A program made the translations under genes and the position numbers. DNA of 64,000 nt from Empedobacter stercoris (GTDB lineage Bacteria > Bacteroidota > Bacteroidia > Flavobacteriales > Weeksellaceae), in the NCBI RefSeq assembly GCF_025244765.1, contig NZ_CP104209.1:558001-622000 (forward strand). Reading direction: 5' to 3'. A model generated the notes under the pieces. The model was not told the origin of the DNA. It saw only the letters and a program-made list of their open reading frames with translations, and ran no database searches. How positions within the stretch are numbered: the stretch's first letter is position 1; every line of letters begins with the position of its first letter. This document shows positions 23,567 to 32,488 of the stretch, one piece after another.

Positions 23567-26220
23567 AAATTCAACTTTCTGGATTAGAACCATTAATTGT
23601 ACGCGAAAATTCAAACTTTGTAAACGTTGGAGAACGCACAAATGTAACTGGTTCAAAAAAATTCTTACGATTAATCAAAGAAGAAAAATTTGAAGAAGCA
23701 CTTCAAGTTGCGCGTGATCAAGTAGATGGTGGCGCACAAATTATCGACATCAACATGGACGAAGGTATGCTTGATGGTATAGCTTCAATGGTAAAATATT
23801 TACGATTAATTGCTTCCGAGCCTGATATTTCAAAAGTTCCCATCATGATTGATTCTTCTAAATGGGAAATCATCGAAGCTGGATTAAAAAATGTACAAGG
23901 AAAAGCAATTGTCAACTCTATTTCTTTAAAAGAAGGAGAAGAATTATTCATCGAGCACGCCAAAAAAATCAAACGTTACGGTGCTGCAACTGTTGTAATG
24001 GCATTTGATGAAAAAGGTCAAGCTGATAATTACCAACGTCGTATTGAAATCGTAAAACGCTCGTATGATATATTGGTCAATCAAGTAAAATTCAATCCAA
24101 AAGACATCATTTTTGATGTTAATATTTTCCCTGTTGCAACAGGAATGGAAGAACATCGCCGAAATGCAATCGACTTTTTTGAAGCGACAAAATGGATCAA
24201 AGAAAATCTTCCTTATGCGTTAGTTTCGGGTGGAGTTTCCAATGTTTCGTTCTCGTTTCGTGGTAACAATGCAGTTCGAGAAGCAATGCACTCAGCCTTT
24301 TTATACCACGCAATTCAGCACGGAATGGATATGGGAATCGTTAATCCTGAAATGATTGAGATTTATGATGATATTCCAAAAGACTTATTAGAACATGTTG
24401 AAGATGTTTTATTGGATAGACGTGATGATGCCACAGAACGATTGATTGATTTTGCTGAACATTTAAAAGGTGTTACAAAAGAAAAAAAGAAAGATGATTC
24501 TTGGCGTGAATTACCTTTAGAAAAGCGAATAGAAATAGCTTTGGTAAAAGGGATTACTGAATTTATTGATGAAGATACGGCTGAAGCATTAGATCAAATT
24601 AAGTCACCACTTCAAGTTATTGAAGGTCCATTGATGGATGGAATGAATGTCGTAGGAGATTTATTTGGAAGTGGTAAAATGTTCTTACCACAGGTTGTAA
24701 AATCGGCTCGTGTGATGAAAAAAGCTGTAGCCTATTTAACACCTTATTTAGAAGAAGAAAAACTAAGAAATAAAACTGACAAAGAACCATCTAAAATATT
24801 GATGGCAACCGTTAAAGGTGATGTACATGATATCGGAAAAAACATTGTTTCTGTTGTATTAAGCTGTAATGGTTTTGAAATTATTGATTTAGGTGTTATG
24901 GTCTCTTCTGAAAGAATTTTAGAAGAAGCTCAAAAAAATAAAGTCGATGTAATTGGACTTTCGGGATTGATTACGCCTTCTTTAGACGAAATGGTACATG
25001 TTGCTAAAGAAATGAAACGCTTAAATCTCGATATTCCATTAATGATTGGAGGTGCGACTACATCAAAAGCCCACACCGCTGTTAAAATTGCTCCGCAATA
25101 TGACAAAGCTATTCACGTATTAGACGCTTCGCGTTCGGTTACCGTTTGTCAAAAATTAATTGGTTCACAACAAGCAGAATTATTTACAGAAACGGAAACA
25201 GATTATACTAAAATCAGAGAAGGTTTCTTAAATCGCGCTGTTGCAAAAGAATACCTAACAATTGAAGAAGCTCGTAAAAATAAATTGCAATTAGATTTTG
25301 AAGAAAATAAACCATTCAAACCAAATCAATTGGGTGTATTTACGCATCAAGCAAATGTAACTGAGTTAAAAGAATTTATCGACTGGACTCCTTTTTTCAA
25401 AACATGGGATTTACATGGAAAATTCCCTGCGATTTTAGATGATGAACTTGTCGGTGAAAATGCCAAAGAATTATACATTGATGCATTGTCAATGTTAAAC
25501 AGAATCGAAGCCGAAAATTTAGCAAAACCGAAAGCTGTTTACGGTTTATTTAAAGCGAATACGATAAACGATGACACGATAGAATTGTTTGATGAAAACG
25601 ATCTTAAAATAGAAGAATTCTACACACTTCGTCAGCAAGCGAAAAAATCGAAAGATCAACCAAATATGTCAATTGCTGATTTCATAGCACCGAAAGATTC
25701 AACTATACAAGATTATATTGGCGCTTTTGCTGTAACTGCTGGTCAAGAAATTGAAGAAGTTGCTAAAGCGTACGAAAAGAACTTGGACGATTACAATTCG
25801 ATTATGGTCAAAGCAATTGCTGATCGTTTAGCTGAAGCTTATGCAGAATATTTACACAAATATGTTCGAACAGAAGTTTGGGGATACGCATCTGACGAAA
25901 ATTTATCAAACAATGAATTAATTGCTGAAAAATACAAAGGAATTCGTCCTGCTCCTGGTTATCCTGCTTGCCCTGATCATTTGGAGAAAGAAACAATTTT
26001 TAACATATTAGATGTTGAGAAAAATGCTGGGATCGAATTAACAAGTTCGTTAGCCATGTACCCTGTTTCATCAGTTTCGGGATATTATTTTGGGAATCCG
26101 AAAGCTAAATATTTTGGTGTCGGAAAAATTAAAATGGATCAAGTAGAAGATTTTGCTCAACGTAAAAATATAAATTTAAAAAAAGCGGAACGTTGGTTAG
26201 GACCAAATTTGGCTGATTAG
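23554..26220 (+). CDS. metH: Methionine synthase, folate-, cobalamin- and activation-domain subunit
   Basis: 888 residues from ATG 23554 ([10 protein letters not shown]). Domains in order: pterin-binding ([20 protein letters not shown], then DEGMLDG), the cobalamin cap helices, the B12-binding Rossmann fold with [11 protein letters not shown] (His is the cobalt ligand) and [10 protein letters not shown], then the C-terminal SAM-dependent activation domain with [12 protein letters not shown]. Together with the N-part it makes methionine from homocysteine and methyl-tetrahydrofolate, needing cobalamin. The riboswitch upstream controls both pieces. Confidence 0.94.
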   Translation: MSSVKIQLSGLEPLIVRENSNFVNVGERTNVTGSKKFLRLIKEEKFEEALQVARDQVDGGAQIIDINMDEGMLDGIASMVKYLRLIASEPDISKVPIMIDSSKWEIIEAGLKNVQGKAIVNSISLKEGEELFIEHAKKIKRYGAATVVMAFDEKGQADNYQRRIEIVKRSYDILVNQVKFNPKDIIFDVNIFPVATGMEEHRRNAIDFFEATKWIKENLPYALVSGGVSNVSFSFRGNNAVREAMHSAFLYHAIQHGMDMGIVNPEMIEIYDDIPKDLLEHVEDVLLDRRDDATERLIDFAEHLKGVTKEKKKDDSWRELPLEKRIEIALVKGITEFIDEDTAEALDQIKSPLQVIEGPLMDGMNVVGDLFGSGKMFLPQVVKSARVMKKAVAYLTPYLEEEKLRNKTDKEPSKILMATVKGDVHDIGKNIVSVVLSCNGFEIIDLGVMVSSERILEEAQKNKVDVIGLSGLITPSLDEMVHVAKEMKRLNLDIPLMIGGATTSKAHTAVKIAPQYDKAIHVLDASRSVTVCQKLIGSQQAELFTETETDYTKIREGFLNRAVAKEYLTIEEARKNKLQLDFEENKPFKPNQLGVFTHQANVTELKEFIDWTPFFKTWDLHGKFPAILDDELVGENAKELYIDALSMLNRIEAENLAKPKAVYGLFKANTINDDTIELFDENDLKIEEFYTLRQQAKKSKDQPNMSIADFIAPKDSTIQDYIGAFAVTAGQEIEEVAKAYEKNLDDYNSIMVKAIADRLAEAYAEYLHKYVRTEVWGYASDENLSNNELIAEKYKGIRPAPGYPACPDHLEKETIFNILDVEKNAGIELTSSLAMYPVSSVSGYYFGNPKAKYFGVGKIKMDQVEDFAQRKNINLKKAERWLGPNLAD

Positions 26221-26295
26221 AAATTAGTCAGATTCTTCGACAAGCTCAGCATGACAACAAATCACGAGTTTCGAACTTCTGACTTCAAAAAAAAT

Positions 26296-26374
26296 GCGTT
26301 AGGGATTGTAGTGAAAATCCTTTGCTGACCAGCAAAGATTGTAACGAAAAGCCCGCCCGAAGGGAACGCCCTAA
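26296..26374. repeat. Structured intergenic repeat (metH-metF gap)
   Basis: The 214-nt gap between metH and metF is unlike its surroundings. It holds an outer TTAGGG (26299-26304) / CCCTAA (26369-26374) inverted pair, an inner 8-bp hairpin CTTTGCTG/CAGCAAAG (26320-26337), and a GC-rich GCCCGCCCGAAGGG block. I recognise the GCGTTAGGGATTG...CGCCCTAA framework as a dispersed flavobacterial repeat family; copy number here is not checkable. A TTCGACAAGCTCAGCATGAC segment (26235-26254) of the common REP-like type precedes it. Confidence 0.6.
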
Positions 26375-26434
26375 AAAAAGAAAATATACAATTGGAATTC
26401 GAGCTTCGAACTTCGTTAAACGATAAAATAAAGA

Positions 26435-27391
26435 ATGAAAGTTACTGAACATATAGAACGTGCGAATGGAAAACCGTTGTTTTCTGTTGAAATTTTACCT
26501 CCTTTGAAAGGTCAAGATGTAAATGCAACGTTTAAAACTTTGGATCCTTTAGTGGAATTGAATCCTGCTTTTATCGATGTGACTTATCATCGACAAGAGT
26601 ATATTTACAAACAAAAAGAGAAGGGTTTGTTGAAGCGGTATCAAGTGCGAAAACGACCTGGTACAGTAGCGATTTGTGCTGCTATCCAAAATCACTATAA
26701 AGTTGACGCAATTCCGCATTTGATTTGTGGTGGTTTCACAAAAGAAGATACAGAAGATGCTTTGATTGATTTGAATTTCTTGGGCATTGATAATGTATTG
26801 GTTTTACGAGGAGATCCGATTAAATCTGAAAAATCATTTGTGCCAGAAGTTGGTGGACATGCGTATGCTTCAGAATTAATTGAACAAATTACTGCTTTGA
26901 ATACTGGAAATTATTTGGATGATGATTTGCAAGAATCGCATCCGATGGATTTTTGTTTGGGTGTAGCTGGTTATCCTGAAAAACATTTCGAATCGCCAAA
27001 CCTTGCAATAGATTTGCATTATTTGAAAAAGAAAGTTGAATTGGGAGCTGATTACATTGTGACACAAATGTTTTTTGACAATCAGAAATACTTTGATTTT
27101 GTCCAAAAATGTCGAGGAATGGACATTAACGTTCCGATTATTCCTGGAATAAAACCGTTAACAACTTTTAATCAATTGACTAAAATTCCACAAAATTTCT
27201 ACATCGATTTACCCGAATCTTTGTCGATGGAAGTGTTGAAAGCAAAAGATAAAGAAGCGATTAAAGAAATTGGCTTGGAGTGGTGCGTTCAGCAATGTAA
27301 AGAGTTAATGGAATTTGGTGTTCCTGGATTGCATTTTTATACGATGAGTAACTCGATTAATACAAAAAAGGTTGCTGAAGCGATTTTTTAA
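26435..27391 (+). CDS. metF: Methylenetetrahydrofolate reductase
   Basis: 318 residues forming the single barrel of bacterial MetF, a flavoprotein. Visible landmarks: FSVEILPP near the start (the conserved F-x-x-E-x-x-P), VTYHRQ, HLICGGFTKED, NVLVLRGDP, YIVTQMFFDNQKYFDFV and IPGIKPLT. It reduces methylenetetrahydrofolate to methyltetrahydrofolate, the methyl donor for MetH, so it belongs to the same riboswitch-controlled block, although a 214-nt repeat-containing gap separates it from metH and it might also have its own promoter. Confidence 0.94.
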   Translation: MKVTEHIERANGKPLFSVEILPPLKGQDVNATFKTLDPLVELNPAFIDVTYHRQEYIYKQKEKGLLKRYQVRKRPGTVAICAAIQNHYKVDAIPHLICGGFTKEDTEDALIDLNFLGIDNVLVLRGDPIKSEKSFVPEVGGHAYASELIEQITALNTGNYLDDDLQESHPMDFCLGVAGYPEKHFESPNLAIDLHYLKKKVELGADYIVTQMFFDNQKYFDFVQKCRGMDINVPIIPGIKPLTTFNQLTKIPQNFYIDLPESLSMEVLKAKDKEAIKEIGLEWCVQQCKELMEFGVPGLHFYTMSNSINTKKVAEAIF

Positions 27392-27401
27392 AACTATAAA
27401 T

Positions 27402-27435
27402 AAAAAGAGAAAGCAATTAAAGTTTTCTCTTTTTT
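27402..27435. terminator. Bidirectional terminator between metF and the convergent gene
   Basis: AAAAAGAGAAA / TTTTCTCTTTTT stem around a GCAATTAAAG loop; the stop region of the convergent gene touches its right edge. Confidence 0.7.
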
Positions 27436-27997
27436 ATTCAATCCTACTATTTTTTAAAGGTGTTTCTTTTAGAAAATCATTCAATTGTTGAATTTCATTT
27501 TCGTAATCATATTTTAAATCTTCGTGAAATTTATCAAAAATAGACTGAATTAATTTGAGTCTTCCAGCTTGGTATTTAAATAATTTTTCTGCATTTTCAC
27601 CTGTTGTATATTTATTAAACAGATATGAATATCGTGTAAATGATTCTTGCAAAATATATTTTCTTAATTCAAATTCGGACACTTTGTCTTTTGTAATTTG
27701 AACATGATAATTCACAATTCCACTCAGTGTTTTGAGTGTCAACAATAATTGTCTATGACTTCGAATAATATTAATCTGATTAATTAAGTGATTAGACTTT
27801 TTGAACTGTAAATCAATCTTTTCGTAAATTATTTTTACTCGATCTTGCAAGTCACTTTCATCCTCTAACAATTGAAAATGTAAATGCTCTACCAACGTTT
27901 CATCTTTATTTATAAGACGCAAAAGAAGCTTGTCTTTTTCTTTTGTAGGTAAATCTAAAATTGCAATTTTCAATGCTGGAACATCTTTCAACTTCAT
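27434..27997 (-). CDS. Conserved helical protein of unknown function
   Basis: 187 residues from the ATG at 27997 (MKLKDVPALKIAILDLPTKEKDKLLLRLINKDETLVEHLHFQLLEDESDLQ); an upstream in-frame ATG 20 codons away is less likely. Soluble, almost wholly alpha-helical, with a leucine-rich N-terminus and a helical C-terminal half. I recall this N-terminal pattern from conserved Bacteroidota proteins of unknown function. It is divergent from the KTSC/J-domain gene. Confidence 0.65.
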   Translation of the reverse strand: MKLKDVPALKIAILDLPTKEKDKLLLRLINKDETLVEHLHFQLLEDESDLQDRVKIIYEKIDLQFKKSNHLINQINIIRSHRQLLLTLKTLSGIVNYHVQITKDKVSEFELRKYILQESFTRYSYLFNKYTTGENAEKLFKYQAGRLKLIQSIFDKFHEDLKYDYENEIQQLNDFLKETPLKNSRIE

Positions 27998-28149
27998 CTC
28001 TATTTGTTTGGTGTTAGCTTCACTAAAATTACAACTTTCTTTTACAAAAAAAATCATTTATCATCATCTTAATCAAACTTATTCCTATTAAAAGTATTTC
28101 GTGATTAATATTCCGTACTTTTGCAAACCGAAAAAAGGGTTAAAAAATT

Positions 28150-28596
28150 ATGAAAAGCGTTGTAGAACACAGAAAATTACTTGGAGTTGATAAAAATGTC
28201 ACTCTAAAAGAGTTGAAAACAATTTACAGAAATACGATGAAAGATGCGCATCCTGATAAATTTGTGAACGATGAAGCAGGTAAATTAGAAGCTGAAGAAA
28301 AAAGTAAAGTCGTGATTGAAGCGTATCATTTTTTGGTAAGTGTTAATCCTGAAACACACGAAAAAAATAAAGAAGAATATACGACAACTACGACAAAATC
28401 TAACATTCATGATTTTTACATGGACGAACAGATTTTGAAAGTTGAACATTTAGATGGTAATCATTACGAATATTTCGGTGTTCCTAAAAATACCTACATC
28501 AAAATGGTAAATTCTGATTCACCAAGTCGCTTTGCAAGAAGACACATTTACGGTAAATTTACACATCGTAAAGCGGGTGAAGCAATGAAAGATTAA
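28150..28596 (+). CDS. J-domain / KTSC domain protein
   Basis: 148 residues. The N-terminal half is a J-domain with the diagnostic HPD tripeptide in MKDAHPDKFVND (about 34-39), flanked by the helices KELKTIYRNT and SKVVIEAYHFLVS. The C-terminal half (about 105-140) is a KTSC domain: HYEYFGVPKNTYIKMVNSDSPSRFARRHIYGKF. J-domains stimulate Hsp70 (DnaK). The KTSC domain is thought to bind nucleic acid or RNA polymerase-related partners. The fusion of the two is common in Bacteroidota; the role is unknown. Confidence 0.88.
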   Translation: MKSVVEHRKLLGVDKNVTLKELKTIYRNTMKDAHPDKFVNDEAGKLEAEEKSKVVIEAYHFLVSVNPETHEKNKEEYTTTTTKSNIHDFYMDEQILKVEHLDGNHYEYFGVPKNTYIKMVNSDSPSRFARRHIYGKFTHRKAGEAMKD

Positions 28597-28614
28597 ATTT
28601 AATCAATACTATAA

Positions 28615-28639
28615 AAAAGCCTCTAAATTAGAGGCTTTT
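28615..28639. terminator. Bidirectional terminator
   Basis: AAAAGCCTCTAA/TTAGAGGCTTTT, a perfect 12-bp stem with one base between the arms, followed on both sides by A or T tracts. Serves the KTSC/J gene (+) and pdxH (-). Confidence 0.85.
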
Positions 28640-28648
28640 ATTATTTTT

Positions 28649-29296
28649 TTAAGGAGCTAAACGCTCTTTTTTCCAATCAAAATCTTCTTGTAATACATAA
28701 CGAACTCTGTCATGTAAACGACTTGGACGTCCTTGCCAAAACTCAATTTCTGTTGGTCGAATTAAAAATCCACCCCAATGCTCTGGACGAGGAATTTCTT
28801 TTCCTTCGTATTTTTTTTCTAACTCTAATTCTTCCGCAGCCAAATCTTGGTGTTCATCTATTACAGAACTTTGAGCAGAAATCCATGCTCCTAACTGACT
28901 ACTACGAGGTCGTGTTTCGAAATATCCGTCCGAATTATTATCCGACGTCTTTTCAGCTACACCTTTTATAATAATTTGTCTTTCTAAAAATGGCCAAAAA
29001 AATGATAAACATACTTTCGGATTTTCTAACAAAGCTTTACCTTTTTGACTATTGTAATTGGTATAAAAAATAAATCCTTCATCTGTATATCTTTTCAATA
29101 ATACGACACGTGTTCTCGGAAAACCATCGTCGCCAATCGTTGCAACAGACATTGCGTTTGCTTCATCTACGCCATCAGAATCCTCAGCTTGTAAGAACCA
29201 ATCACGAAATTGTTCGATAGGATTTTCTCTTAACGAATCAAAATTCATGGCTTGTTTTTCGTAGACTTTTCTTTTATAACTTAAATCTTGTTTCAT
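28649..29296 (-). CDS. pdxH: Pyridoxamine 5'-phosphate oxidase
   Basis: 215 residues, standard length. FMN- and substrate-binding segments are visible: ANAMSVATIGDDGFPRTRVVLLK, FYTNYNSQKGKAL, SFFWPFLERQIIIKGVAEK, RPRSSQLGAWISAQS and the C-terminal WQGRPSRLHDRVRY. It oxidises PNP and PMP to pyridoxal 5'-phosphate. Monocistronic, divergent from the YqgE gene. Confidence 0.95.
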   Translation of the reverse strand: MKQDLSYKRKVYEKQAMNFDSLRENPIEQFRDWFLQAEDSDGVDEANAMSVATIGDDGFPRTRVVLLKRYTDEGFIFYTNYNSQKGKALLENPKVCLSFFWPFLERQIIIKGVAEKTSDNNSDGYFETRPRSSQLGAWISAQSSVIDEHQDLAAEELELEKKYEGKEIPRPEHWGGFLIRPTEIEFWQGRPSRLHDRVRYVLQEDFDWKKERLAP

Positions 29297-29368
29297 TAAT
29301 GTTTATTTTATATTTTTATTTACAAATCATTATTTCGTTAAGATTTTACACTATAAAACCGAAACAAA

Positions 29369-29920
29369 ATGTCTATCAAAAGTATAAAAAAAGGAAGTAT
29401 TTTAGTCGCTAAACCAACATTAAATAATGATATTTTTCAACGAAGTGTTATTTTAATTACCGAACACTTAGAATCTGGAAATATTGGTTTTGTACTTAAT
29501 CATTCTTCACACATACCTATTAGTATTTTTGTTTCTGAGATAGAATCCACTTCTATTGTTTTTGAAGGTGGACCAGTTGATAAGGAAAATATTTATTATC
29601 TACACAAACGCCCTGATTTAATACGAAATAGTGAAAAAATAATTCATAATTTATATTGGTCTGGAAATTATGATGATGTGCGAGAAGCGGTAAATCAAAA
29701 GTTGATAAAAGAGAATGAAATTAAGTTTTTTATGGGTTATTGTGGTTGGGCTCCTAAACAAATTACTGACGAATTAAAAAATAATTCATGGACGGTAAGA
29801 GATTTAGATTTTGATATTTTCGAAGAATGGGATGCTGATTTGTGGAAAAATTTGATGAAGAAACTTGGAGGTGAAAACTTGATTTGGTTAAACACCCCCG
29901 CAGATCCTTCTATGAATTAA
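29369..29920 (+). CDS. YqgE/AlgH family protein
   Basis: 183 residues with the family landmarks GSILVAKPTLNNDIFQRSVILITEH, GNIGFVLNH, FEGGPVD and FFMGYCGWAPKQITDELKNNSW. The fold is known structurally but the biochemical role is unsettled (it has been linked to alginate regulation in Pseudomonas). Start ATG at 29369. Convergent with the aminotransferase-like gene, 12 nt between stops. Confidence 0.92.
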   Translation: MSIKSIKKGSILVAKPTLNNDIFQRSVILITEHLESGNIGFVLNHSSHIPISIFVSEIESTSIVFEGGPVDKENIYYLHKRPDLIRNSEKIIHNLYWSGNYDDVREAVNQKLIKENEIKFFMGYCGWAPKQITDELKNNSWTVRDLDFDIFEEWDADLWKNLMKKLGGENLIWLNTPADPSMN

Positions 29921-29932
29921 TTGATTTCTAAA

Positions 29933-30742
29933 TTACAAATAACTAAAAATCAACTTTGTCTTATCCGTATTATATTCTTTTTTTCTATTTTTGGTAATTG
30001 GTAATATCCCAATACCATCTATCAAAATAAATACTTCTTCTGCTTTCTGAATTTCGAATGGAAAAATTTCTGATTCCTCCACTTTAAATTCTTCCGATTT
30101 ATTGATCTTCGTAATAAAATTATTTCGCAAAACACTTGTTATTACTCCTTCTTCCTTTTTGGGTGTACGAATCGTTTCTCCATTTACCACAAAAATAGCA
30201 CCTCGTAAAGAACGTGCCATTTTTTTATTGGCATTCAACAGAATAATATCTGCATAGTCATTCTCTAAACGGTAGATTTCTGCAATATTTTCTTCTGGGC
30301 GATACGTGTTAACAAGTGAATAAAAAGCTGTGTTGATAGCATAGTCTTTATAAACATCGATTTCGTTTTCACTTTGCAAAAACTCCCAATCTTGTTCACT
30401 ATTTTCAATAGAAATCAGATAATTAATTGAAGCTTTTAAATAATCTTCTTCATTATTTCGGAAGGCAAAAAACTCGACCTTACCTGATTTAGTTTGATTA
30501 GCTTCGGCTATTAAATTGATTTGTTCTTGAAAAAATTCTGGTGTAAAATCTAATGGAATATTCATGCGATAAATACGCATAGAGGCCATTAAATTAAAAT
30601 AATGATCTTCCCAATCTATAATTTCACCATTTACAAATCGTAAAATTTCTTTTACAGCATCACCATTTCGAAAAGCTCTGTTCTGAATACTAATTTCTGC
30701 ATTTGCTTGTTCAATGATAAGGCCACCTAAGTTAATTTTCAA
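29933..30742 (-). CDS. Class IV aminotransferase-fold protein, possibly inactive
   Basis: 269 residues of the D-amino-acid aminotransferase / aminodeoxychorismate lyase fold (RNGDAVKEILRFVNGEIIDWEDHYFNLM at the start, DYADIILLNANKK at about 162-174, TPKKEEGVITSVLR). In active relatives a lysine that holds PLP lies about 25 residues before the LLLN motif and a glutamate follows it (E-x-x-x-x-N-x-F). Here the matching stretch is INTAFYSLVNTYR (137-148), with no lysine at the expected place, and the later motif reads MARSLRGAIF, lacking the glutamate. It may be a non-catalytic paralogue. Partner of the START-like gene, 11 nt apart. Confidence 0.7.
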   Translation of the reverse strand: MKINLGGLIIEQANAEISIQNRAFRNGDAVKEILRFVNGEIIDWEDHYFNLMASMRIYRMNIPLDFTPEFFQEQINLIAEANQTKSGKVEFFAFRNNEEDYLKASINYLISIENSEQDWEFLQSENEIDVYKDYAINTAFYSLVNTYRPEENIAEIYRLENDYADIILLNANKKMARSLRGAIFVVNGETIRTPKKEEGVITSVLRNNFITKINKSEEFKVEESEIFPFEIQKAEEVFILIDGIGILPITKNRKKEYNTDKTKLIFSYL

Positions 30743-30753
30743 AATAATAGATT

Positions 30754-31137
30754 TTAAACAGATCCTAAGATTTTTTTAAGGTCTTCAATTTGACTTTCCC
30801 ACAATTGTTTTGATTCTTCAACCTCATCTTCATCTGCGAAATCTGTGATTACTAATGATACATCATTTGTTAAATCGTCTTCTACAATTGTTAATTCGAA
30901 GAAATACTTTGTGTCTTCATCATATTCCCATTGAAAACGTACATAACTATCTTGCTTAGATTTCATCAAAAAAGCAGATTCTTCGTGTCCGTCCCAAATA
31001 AAAGTATATTTTTCTCCACGAGAATTTACGTTATCTGCAAACCACTCAGACAAACCAGAAGGGTTTGAAATATAGTTATATAACAAAGACGGTGAAGACT
31101 TAATTGAAAATTCTACTTGATATTTCTTTTTTGGCAT
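30754..31137 (-). CDS. START-like domain protein
   Basis: 127 residues from ATG 31137 (MPKKKYQVEFSIKSSPSLLYNYIS); an upstream frame extension is unlikely because ATG 31137 begins the standard fold. It has a helix-grip (SRPBCC/START-like) pattern, with an N-terminal strand-helix, FIWDGHEESAFLMK and a long C-terminal helix (EVEESKQLWESQIEDLKKIL). The length and composition match a conserved Bacteroidetes START-like family. Ligand unknown. It is upstream of the aminotransferase-like gene on the same strand. Confidence 0.75.
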   Translation of the reverse strand: MPKKKYQVEFSIKSSPSLLYNYISNPSGLSEWFADNVNSRGEKYTFIWDGHEESAFLMKSKQDSYVRFQWEYDEDTKYFFELTIVEDDLTNDVSLVITDFADEDEVEESKQLWESQIEDLKKILGSV

Positions 31138-31203
31138 AATTCTATTTAATTGAAGTCGCAAGATATAAAATGAATTGTATCTACCAAAGAAAAATAAAAT
31201 AAG

Positions 31204-31236
31204 TTTTGTTATAAATTCAAAAAAAAATTATATTTG
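31204..31236 (+). promoter_or_regulatory. Promoter of the tRNA-Met gene
   Basis: TTTTG (31204-31208), 20 nt, then TATATTTG (31229-31236), an excellent match to the Bacteroidota -33/-7 pattern. Transcription would start around 31243, a few bases before the tRNA. Confidence 0.75.
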
Positions 31237-31251
31237 CAAAAATTAAAATTA

Positions 31252-31325
31252 GGCGAGGTAGCTCAGATGGTTAGAGCGCAGGATTCATAACCCTGAGGTC
31301 GGCAGTTCAATTCTGCTCTTCGCTA
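31252..31325 (+). tRNA. tRNA-Met (anticodon CAT), elongator type
   Basis: 74 nt, full cloverleaf: acceptor GGCGAGG/CTTCGCT (two wobble pairs), D arm GCTC...GAGC, anticodon stem CAGGA/CCCTG with loop TTCATAA, T arm GGCAG/CTGCT with TTCAATT loop. The CCA end is not encoded. The absence of three consecutive G-C pairs in the anticodon stem and of a 1-72 mismatch argues against initiator tRNA. A CAT tRNA that is read as isoleucine after lysidine modification cannot be fully excluded by eye. Confidence 0.93.
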
Positions 31326-31329
31326 CATC

Positions 31330-31365
31330 AAAAAAGTCCAAACAGCTTGCTGTTTGGACTTTTTT
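31330..31365 (+). terminator. Terminator after the tRNA-Met gene
   Basis: AAAAAAGTCCAAACAGC / GCTGTTTGGACTTTTTT, a 17-bp stem with a 2-nt loop and T tract; one of the strongest hairpins in the window. It may also end the convergent DUF6515 gene. Confidence 0.9.
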
Positions 31366-31386
31366 CATTAACTACTAAAACTTATA

Positions 31387-32259
31387 CTAATCTAAATAAC
31401 CTACTACTTGATAAGCTCTTGAACCTCTGTAATAAATTTTTTGATATAAGACATCTCCAAACTCATACAAATACTCTCCATCATAATTTATTCTTTCATA
31501 ACCTGCTGGTAAAGCATAAACAATTGCACCAATTGGAGCTTGAACCACTTCGTAATAATTTCTATTTGGACTATAATAAACTCCTTCGTAGAAATAAAAC
31601 GGATTACGATTACTAATATTAATTGTTACATAACCTACAGGTAAAACATTGATTCTGAACCCTACATAAGGCATATATCTTACATAACCACTATTATACG
31701 GACGATAATAAATTCCATTGTTACCATAGAAATTATAATTGTTATAATTGTATTTGTGATAATTTCTTACATTAACATTTGACACAGGGCGATTTCCTCT
31801 ATAATTATTTGAACTTGAGCTAATACGAACAGGATCTTTATGAAAATCTCTATTTTTTAAACTCTCAGATCGATTCCCTTGGTTATTTCGATTCCCTTGG
31901 TTATTTTCTCTGTTATATCTTTCGTTGTTACTATCTCGGTTCGCACTTGGTCTACTACTTATTACAGCAGTATTATCTCTATTGATTCGTGAACTTTCGA
32001 CACGACTTGAACTTATATTCGAATTTTTCCAAGAATCACTTTTACTATTTCCTCGATCAATTCTATTTCCTTCGACACGACTAACTCTATTTGTACTTTT
32101 AGCCATTTCAGAACGGCTATTCCCTTGGCTTCTTGATACTTCTCTTGAAGAATTACTTCTCTCACCTCCTCTATGACCTCTATCTTGAGCATTTACACCC
32201 ACAGCTAACATGGCTGTAAAAGCTACTCCCAAAAGTGTAAATCTAATTTTTCTCATCAT
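31387..32259 (-). CDS. DUF6515 family exported protein
   Basis: 290 residues. A signal peptide (about 1-24, ending VNAQ) precedes a long low-complexity region rich in Ser, Asn, Arg and Gly (about 25-165; NNQGNRNNQGN is a short tandem repeat), then a folded C-terminal domain: VGYVTINISNRNPFYFYEGVYYSPNRNYYEVVQAPIGAIVYALPAGYE, which matches DUF6515. The basic linker and hydrophobic, Tyr-rich domain suggest an envelope or periplasmic role. ATG-ATG at the start; either may be used. Function unknown. Confidence 0.75.
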   Translation of the reverse strand: MMRKIRFTLLGVAFTAMLAVGVNAQDRGHRGGERSNSSREVSRSQGNSRSEMAKSTNRVSRVEGNRIDRGNSKSDSWKNSNISSSRVESSRINRDNTAVISSRPSANRDSNNERYNRENNQGNRNNQGNRSESLKNRDFHKDPVRISSSSNNYRGNRPVSNVNVRNYHKYNYNNYNFYGNNGIYYRPYNSGYVRYMPYVGFRINVLPVGYVTINISNRNPFYFYEGVYYSPNRNYYEVVQAPIGAIVYALPAGYERINYDGEYLYEFGDVLYQKIYYRGSRAYQVVGYLD

Positions 32260-32437
32260 CTAACCTTTTAAATATTAAGACATCTATCCTATTACTATTT
32301 TCATGCCATAATTATAGTTTGCTGTTCGCTTTCAATTTATTATCATCATAAAAAAATATAATAGATTAATTATCAATACATTAATTTTACAATTTTGTTT
32401 GACAATTTTGTTAATATTTTTTTTTAATCATTCAAGG

Positions 32438-32468
32438 TTTGCATTGATTTTTGAAATCATTACTTTTG
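32438..32468 (+). promoter_or_regulatory. Promoter of the nucleoid-associated protein gene
   Basis: TTTG (32438-32441), 19 nt, then TACTTTTG (32461-32468): an ideal Bacteroidota promoter. Its position shows that the start codon is ATG 32489 and not an upstream in-frame codon. Confidence 0.7.
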
Positions 32469-32488
32469 TTTTTAAGAAATTAGAAACA

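Noticed and set aside
31252-31325. Initiator tRNA-fMet
   Set aside because: The anticodon stem is CAGGA/CCCTG, without the three consecutive G-C pairs, and position 1-72 is paired.
31347-31616. Leu/Asn/His-rich plus-strand reading frame antisense to the DUF6515 gene
   Set aside because: Low-complexity shadow of the Tyr- and Asn-rich coding strand; no start context.
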